Source of the DNA: AV40 sp038230255
Lineage (GTDB): Bacteria > Verrucomicrobiota > Verrucomicrobiia > Chthoniobacterales > UBA10450
Length of the DNA: 64,000 nucleotides
Reading direction: 5' to 3'
NCBI GenBank assembly: GCA_038230255.1
Contig: JBBRNP010000008.1
Span: 62,001 to 126,000, forward strand
Positions 57,985 to 64,000 of the stretch are shown here, in pieces. Below the pieces are notes generated by a model. The model did not search any database. It saw only the letters and a program-made list of their open reading frames with translations, and was not told the origin of the DNA. The position numbers and the translations under genes were made by a program. Position 1 is the stretch's first letter. The number at the start of each line of letters is the position of its first letter.

Positions 57985-59337
57985 ATGACCTCCATCGCTT
58001 CAACGCGAGTTCGCCGACCGTGGTATCGGCCGTCGCTGACAACGCAGATCATGATTGGTCTCGTCGTCGGCGCGTTGATCGGCTGGCTGGAGCCCGATTG
58101 GGGCAACAAAGTTTATTTCCTGCGCGACATCTTCATCAACCTGATCAAGTCGATCATCGCGCCGTTGGTTTTCTCCACCATCGTCGTCGGCATCGCCGGC
58201 GCGGGCGCGTTGAAAAAAGTCGGACGGATGGGACTGAAAGCACTGGTCTATTTTGAAATTGTCACCACCGCAGCGCTTTTCATCGGCCTGGCGGTCGTGA
58301 ATTTCATGAAACCGGGCGCAGGCGTCACCTTGGCGGCGGCCAACACCGACGTCATAAAGACGATCGGCCAGGCCCATCCCAAAACGCTGGTCGAGACGAT
58401 CGTCCACGCGTTTCCGTCGAGCGTGATCGACGCGATGGTGCACGGCGACGTTCTTCAGATCGTCGCTTTCAGCGTCTTGTTCGCGATCGCCGTTTCGGCG
58501 GTCGGCGAGAAAGGACGGCCGATCGTCCGCGCGATGGAAAGTCTTTCCCAGATCATGTTCAAGTTCACCAATTACGTGATGATGTTTGCGCCGATCGGCG
58601 TGGGTGCGGCCATGGCGCACACCATCGGCACGCAAGGACCCGGCGTGCTGATCAACCTCGGGAAACTGATCCTCTCGCTTTATCTCGCGCTGATCATTTT
58701 AATCGTAATCGTTTTTGGAATCGTGGCCTTCATCATACGTCTGCCGATTCGCCAATTTTTCCGCGCAGTGCGCGAGCCGGCCGCATTGGCATTCGCGACC
58801 ACGAGCAGCGAATCAGCGTTGCCGAAGGCGATGCAGGCGATGGAACGATTCGGCGTGCCGCGTCATATCGTCGGCTTCGTTATGCCGACCGGTTACTCAT
58901 TCAATCTCGACGGCTCGACCCTTTATCTGGCGGTGGCGTCGGTGTTCGTGGCGCAGGCTGCTGAAACGACAATGGGCTGGCACATGGGACTCGGTCAGCA
59001 AATTACAATGATGCTGACGTTGATGCTGACTTCGAAGGGCGTGGCCGCGGTGCCGCGCGCGTCGCTCGTAATTTTATTGGCAACGCTGAACACTTTTGTG
59101 CCGGCGGGGCTCGGTCCGATTGCCGTCGCCATTATTTTCGGCGTGGATGAGCTCATGGATATGGGGCGCACTTGTGTAAACGTGATCGGGAATTGTTTGG
59201 CGACGGTTGTGGTCGCGCGCTGGGAAAAAGAGTTCGACGAAAATCGCGCGCGAGTTTTTGGAACGCCGCAAGAAGCGGAGTTGGATTTGAAATCCGGCGA
59301 TGTCGCTTTCGCCGACGCGGTTCGGCAAGGCGACTAG
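57985..59337 (+). CDS. dicarboxylate/amino acid:cation symporter
   Basis: A 450-residue DAACS transporter (GltP/DctA type) with eight helices and two re-entrant hairpins. Signatures: FINLIKSIIAPLVFSTIVVGI, PAALAFATTSSESALPKAMQ (the Ser-rich hairpin), PTGYSFNLDGSTLYLAV and MLTLMLTSKGVAAVPRASLV. It takes up glutamate, aspartate or C4-dicarboxylates with Na+ or H+. The specificity cannot be told. Confidence 0.95.
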   Translation: MTSIASTRVRRPWYRPSLTTQIMIGLVVGALIGWLEPDWGNKVYFLRDIFINLIKSIIAPLVFSTIVVGIAGAGALKKVGRMGLKALVYFEIVTTAALFIGLAVVNFMKPGAGVTLAAANTDVIKTIGQAHPKTLVETIVHAFPSSVIDAMVHGDVLQIVAFSVLFAIAVSAVGEKGRPIVRAMESLSQIMFKFTNYVMMFAPIGVGAAMAHTIGTQGPGVLINLGKLILSLYLALIILIVIVFGIVAFIIRLPIRQFFRAVREPAALAFATTSSESALPKAMQAMERFGVPRHIVGFVMPTGYSFNLDGSTLYLAVASVFVAQAAETTMGWHMGLGQQITMMLTLMLTSKGVAAVPRASLVILLATLNTFVPAGLGPIAVAIIFGVDELMDMGRTCVNVIGNCLATVVVARWEKEFDENRARVFGTPQEAELDLKSGDVAFADAVRQGD

Positions 59338-59338
59338 G

Positions 59339-59357
59339 GTCCGAGCCGGACGGGCGG
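59339..59357. repeat. GTCCGAGCCGGAC repeat, intergenic
   Basis: GTCCGAGCCGGACGGGCGG, one mismatch to the family, directly after the symporter stop and before the convergent SGNH gene. Confidence 0.65.
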
Positions 59358-59363
59358 CAATCA

Positions 59364-60498
59364 CTACATTTTCAGCGCGGCGCGCAGATGCGGGACGAGT
59401 CGTTTGCTGAATTCGACCGAGTCACCGGCGGACAAATGCGACCACTCGGGACAATTGAATCCGGCCAGATCCGAAAAATCGGAATAATAAATGCCGGGAG
59501 CGCCCGTCATTTTTAAGAGCGGGTCCCAGGTTTGCGCGCGCGGCGTGTCCCGATCTTCCAATTCTTTCAGGCCGCCGCTATGAGGAAATCGAACGAAGAC
59601 AATCTTGCCGCCGCGAGCACGGATTTTCTCGATCGCCGCGGCGGTATCGCGAAAGCGGCCTCCGATCGCCTCCCCAATTTTCGCCATGAAAACCTCTTTT
59701 GGAATGTAAGTCGGCGGAGGTGGCGGTGTGAAAAGCGGGATCCAAATTTGCTGAATTCTTTTGGCAAGTTCACTGCCCGGCTGCGCGCACCCTTCAACCA
59801 TCCGGGCGCGGCGTTCGCGATCGATTGTACCGAAATAAGGCGGGAGCGTCGGTGGAACGAGAGCTCCAGGGCGATTTGGAATCGGCATGCGCTTCAGCAG
59901 ATCATCGAGCGTTAGTTCCTCCTGTTTTAGAAACGCGACATGTTCTTCCAACGGAAACGCGAGATACTGACTCGCGCGCTGGGCCGGGGTTTGGGAATGA
60001 GACCGCTTCACCGCTTTTTCGCCGCGCTCCATCGGCGGCGTACCGGGGGGCGCAAAAAATAATCGCGGAACGAAACTGCAAATGACGGTGCCATGGAAGC
60101 TCTCATCCTTCGCCAAGTCGGCGAGCACCGGATAACCGCAGCCGCCGCCCATGGCGAGTTGGACCGGACGCTTGCCCAGACCTTTTTCCATTTCGTCAAG
60201 ATCGACATCGTACCAACCGCGCGAATCGCCGATGATTACGACCGACTCGGGGGTGACGCTTCGCCGTCGTAACGTCCAGAGATCTTCGTTATCATTAAGA
60301 GTCGGTCCGTAACCGATCGAGCGAACGTACGCTTCCCACGCGATTGTTGCGCTGGCGACAATGAGGACGACCACGACCGTCATTTTGCGCCACGGCACCG
60401 GTGGAATGGGCCTTTCAAATTCCATCGGTGGGCCGCCGTGGATTTGTTCGGCCCGCGACGGTTTCCGAAAAAACAACCGCGGAAGGCGAAGTCGTTCC

Positions 60499-60524
<26 letters not shown>
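59364..60524 (-). CDS. membrane-anchored SGNH-like protein, O-acylation partner
   Basis: A 386-residue protein with one N-terminal helix (MTVVVVLIVASATIAWEAYV) and a periplasmic domain. VVIIGDSRGWYDVDLDEM contains the GDS-type nucleophile loop and FNCPEWSHLSAGDSVEFS contains a His and Asp near the end, as in SGNH/AlgJ-like acyltransferase partners. The start overlaps the MBOAT gene end by 26 bases, so the two likely act together to transfer acyl groups to an exported polymer. Confidence 0.78.
60198..60209 (+). repeat. AAGATCGACATC motif copy
   Basis: In the SGNH-like gene, antisense; residues YDVDLD right after the GDSRGW motif. Confidence 0.75.
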
Positions 60525-61920
<1,396 letters not shown>

Positions 61921-62016
61921 GACGAAATTCGATTGCGTTAAACTGCTCGATCGAGCAGCCGATTTAGGTCAGCCATGGTTGAGGCAGACGTTTTAGATGT
62001 TGTTTCGCTGTCTGGC

Positions 62017-62028
62017 AAGATCGACATC
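62017..62028 (+). repeat. AAGATCGACATC motif copy, intergenic
   Basis: In the MBOAT-hydrolase gap, in the extended form GGCAAGATCGACATCGT. Confidence 0.75.
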
Positions 62029-62058
62029 GTCCCTTTCCGCCGGCGCCGCTTTCGTCGA

Positions 62059-62147
62059 AAATAGCCCGGCCTTTCAAGGCTTCTGTCGCCCTAAAGGACT
62101 ACTTGTACTCCGTATTATGGTCCCAGCGCTAAAGCGCTGGGCTATTT
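62059..62147. repeat. inverted-repeat element, AAATAGCCC/GGGCTATTT arms
   Basis: Outer arms AAATAGCCC and GGGCTATTT, with inner hairpin CCCAGCGCT-aa-AGCGCTGGG (62122-62141). About 89 bases, MITE-like in form; no second copy was seen in the window. Confidence 0.6.
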
Positions 62148-62174
62148 CCATGGGAACTTGAGTTAAGCAAAGTT

Positions 62175-62765
62175 GTGAAACCGTTTTTTCTTTTCGCCCC
62201 CGGCGCGGGCGCGCCGTCATCGCACCCGTGGATGCAGCGTTGGAAGCAAAGGCTCTCGCAAATCGGCGAGGTTGAGACGTTCGATTACGATTACATGCGC
62301 GAAGGGCGTAAGCGTCCCGATCGATTACCGCAATTAATCTCAGCGCACCGCGCACCGCTCGCAGCAGCGCGCACGAAAACATTCGGGCCAATCTTCCTGA
62401 TCGGCAAAAGCATGGGCGGCCGAATTGGTTGTCATGTGGCTTGGGAAGAAAAAGTGAATGGCCTCGTTTGCCTCGGTTATCCGCTTTGCGCGATGGGCGA
62501 CCGCTCGAAACTGCGCGATCAAGTGCTGCGCGATTTGCGCGCGCCGGTTCTTTTCGTTCAAGGCACGCGCGATTTGCTTTGCCCGTTGGATTTGCTCGAA
62601 TCGGTTCGATCAGAAATGAGCGCACCGAATTTTCTCTTTGTTGTCGAAGGCGGAGATCATTCCCTCCTCGTCAGGAAGAAAGATCTCGGAAACAAAACAC
62701 AGGAGGATGTCGATCAACGAATCGCGAAAGCGATCGGCGATTTTGTCGCGCGGAACTTAGCTTAG
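62175..62765 (+). CDS. small alpha/beta hydrolase, KANL3/Tex30 type
   Basis: A 196-residue hydrolase with FLFAPGAGAPSSHPWMQRW, nucleophile elbow FLIGKSMGGRIGCHVAW, acid residue in LFVQGTRDLLCPLDLL, and catalytic His in VVEGGDHSLLVRKK. The fold suggests an esterase; substrate unknown. The stop overlaps the speA stop on the other strand. Confidence 0.85.
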   Translation: MKPFFLFAPGAGAPSSHPWMQRWKQRLSQIGEVETFDYDYMREGRKRPDRLPQLISAHRAPLAAARTKTFGPIFLIGKSMGGRIGCHVAWEEKVNGLVCLGYPLCAMGDRSKLRDQVLRDLRAPVLFVQGTRDLLCPLDLLESVRSEMSAPNFLFVVEGGDHSLLVRKKDLGNKTQEDVDQRIAKAIGDFVARNLA

Positions 62766-64000
62766 CGGCAGCCAGTTGCCCGGTTGGGGCAAAGGTCTCG
62801 TGCCGTTGAGGGAGAGATAAGTGTATTCCTGCAAAAGCCGCTCGTAATCGGAGAGCAGCTTCATCGCGTCGTTCGGCTTCAGGAAGTCGGTTTTGATGGC
62901 GGCGTCGACTTGCGTCTTCAACAACCGCATCAATTCGATTTTGTCCCACTGCGTCATGGCGAGCACTTCGCCGATGGTGCTTCCTTCAATGACCTCTTCG
63001 ATGTACCAACCCGATTCTTCGTCCGGATCGAGGAAGACATGCACTTCGGTGACGCGGCCGAACAAATTGTGGAGATCGCCCATGATGTCCTGGTAGGCGC
63101 CAACCATGAATACCCCGAGGTAATAAATTTCGCCGGGAATGACGCGATGAAGCGGGAGCGTGTCGCGAACGTCCTGAAGATCGGTGAACTTGGAAACCTT
63201 GCCGTCGGAGTCGCAGGTAATGTCGACGATGGTGCCCTGCCGATCGGGCGGCGTCGTTAGCCGATGAATCGGCATGATCGGAAAAAGTTGACCCAGAGCC
63301 CAGTGGTCGAGCAACGATTGGAAGACGGAAAAATTGCAGATGTACTGATCGCTGAGCGAAGTCTCGAGCTGCTTCACTTCGTCGGGCACGTAACGCAGCC
63401 CGCGATGCATGTTGACGATTTGTTGCGCGAGCTGCCAATAGAGCGTCTCGATCTTCGCTTTCGATTCGAGATCGAGCAGACCGAGATTAAATGTCTCCTG
63501 CGCTTCCTCCTTGATCTGCGCGATGTCGTGGAAACTCTCGATCCGATTGCCGCGCTTAAGACGCTGTTTCACATCAAGAATATCGCCGACAAGTTTGTGA
63601 TCTTTTTCGGTCGCTTCGACTCTCAAACGCGGCACCGTTTTCTCAATGGAGCTGAACGCTTCCATTACGAGCACGGAATGATGAGCGACGATGGCGCGAC
63701 CGCCTTCGCTGACAATGGCAGGATGCGGAACATTTTCGGAGTCGCACACGTCCATGATGTTCCAGACGACGTCATTGGCGTATTCCTGAAGCGAATAATT
63801 GGCCGAGCTGTCGAAATCGCTGCCCGATCCGTCGTAATCGACGCCGAGGCCGCCGCCAACATCAAGATACCCTAGGTCGTGGCCAAGCTTGCAAAGTTTT
63901 GCGTAATAGCGCGCTCCTTCACGCACGGCGCGTTTGATCGTGGAAATATCCGGCACCTGCGAGCCGACATGAAAATGAATCAGTTTGAGACAATGAGCGA
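62757..64000 (-). CDS. speA: biosynthetic arginine decarboxylase (5' truncated by window)
   Basis: The frame runs to the window edge: before the GTG at 63956 it reads LKLIHFHVGSQVPDIST, matching the family, so that GTG is not the start. The part present (about 415 residues) holds DVGGGLGVDYDGSGSDFDSS (PLP-phosphate loop), YANDVVWNIMDVC, IVSEGGRAIVAHHSVLV, CDSDGKVSKF and the C-terminal NLFGRVTEVHVFLD. PLP-dependent; makes agmatine for polyamines from arginine, linking to the arg cluster in the window. Confidence 0.95.
   Translation of the reverse strand, partial: AHCLKLIHFHVGSQVPDISTIKRAVREGARYYAKLCKLGHDLGYLDVGGGLGVDYDGSGSDFDSSANYSLQEYANDVVWNIMDVCDSENVPHPAIVSEGGRAIVAHHSVLVMEAFSSIEKTVPRLRVEATEKDHKLVGDILDVKQRLKRGNRIESFHDIAQIKEEAQETFNLGLLDLESKAKIETLYWQLAQQIVNMHRGLRYVPDEVKQLETSLSDQYICNFSVFQSLLDHWALGQLFPIMPIHRLTTPPDRQGTIVDITCDSDGKVSKFTDLQDVRDTLPLHRVIPGEIYYLGVFMVGAYQDIMGDLHNLFGRVTEVHVFLDPDEESGWYIEEVIEGSTIGEVLAMTQWDKIELMRLLKTQVDAAIKTDFLKPNDAMKLLSDYERLLQEYTYLSLNGTRPLPQPGNWLPLS

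Larger units (their letters stand above)
61921..62174. other. gap of about 250 bases with two repeats
   Basis: Divergent region between the MBOAT and hydrolase genes. It contains an AAGATCGACATC motif copy (62017) and the inverted-repeat element 62059-62147. Confidence 0.55.

Overview
The window is a gene-dense piece of a bacterial chromosome with fairly high GC. It most resembles a soil Verrucomicrobiota (Chthoniobacterales/Spartobacteria type). That placement is inferred from the gene set (FloA flotillin, a GH18-deacetylase-GT2 fusion, a DUF1573/rhodanese/MauE cluster, SBBP-repeat and many small lipoproteins) and from abundant short dispersed repeats. There is no rRNA or other decisive phylogenetic marker. 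No prophage, complete IS element or CRISPR array was seen.

Layout. 1-2.3 kb: C-terminus of an ABC permease, a methyltransferase, tRNA-Phe and aat. 2.4-7.1 kb: small lipoprotein, guaA and a large GH63-type glucosidase. 7.1-11.3 kb: an untidy accessory stretch with a GNAT acetyltransferase, a MerB-like organomercurial lyase carrying an in-frame UGA, a histidine kinase, a frameshifted small gene, and a methyltransferase abutting a truncated nuclease. 11.3-18.4 kb: DUF1573/rhodanese/MauE, then rmlD-rmlB divergent from two large membrane proteins of glycosyltransferase type. 18.4-26.1 kb: a FabZ-like dehydratase, a lipoprotein, a PHP protein, tRNA-Leu, and the arginine cluster argC-argJ-argB-argD-argF. 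26.1-34.7 kb: floA, tRNA-Leu, two exported CarboxypepD_reg-like paralogues, amt, an SBBP-repeat protein, a PDZ protein and an ECF sigma factor with a putative anti-sigma partner. 35-42 kb: a GH26-like lipoprotein, the GH18-deacetylase-GT2 fusion, a methyltransferase and glycerate kinase. 42-49.3 kb: gatB, four-helix-bundle protein, cvpA, aroC, the transsulfuration pair and a thioredoxin-like protein. 49.8-57.8 kb: rpsA, small exported proteins, a Cys-cluster protein and HI0933-type flavoprotein, MddA-like methyltransferase and thrC. 58-64 kb: a dicarboxylate symporter, an SGNH/MBOAT O-acylation pair, a small alpha/beta hydrolase and speA (cut by the window edge).

Functional themes. Core amino-acid metabolism (arginine, cysteine/methionine, threonine, aromatic, polyamine) is interleaved with envelope polysaccharide functions (dTDP-rhamnose, Agl23-type GT, GH18/NodB/GT2, GH26, MBOAT acylation).

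The two most striking observations are these. (1) A MerB-family lyase has UGA exactly at the expected catalytic Cys (C159 equivalent), followed at SECIS-like spacing by a 7-bp hairpin with a GGUC loop; it is a candidate selenoprotein. (2) The 11-mer AAGATCGACAT occurs 18 times on both strands, in several reading frames and between genes, against about 0.03 expected by chance. Several further repeat families (heptamer tandem arrays, three-way-junction palindromes, MITE-like elements) lie between genes, and some lie inside coding sequence or supply start codons.
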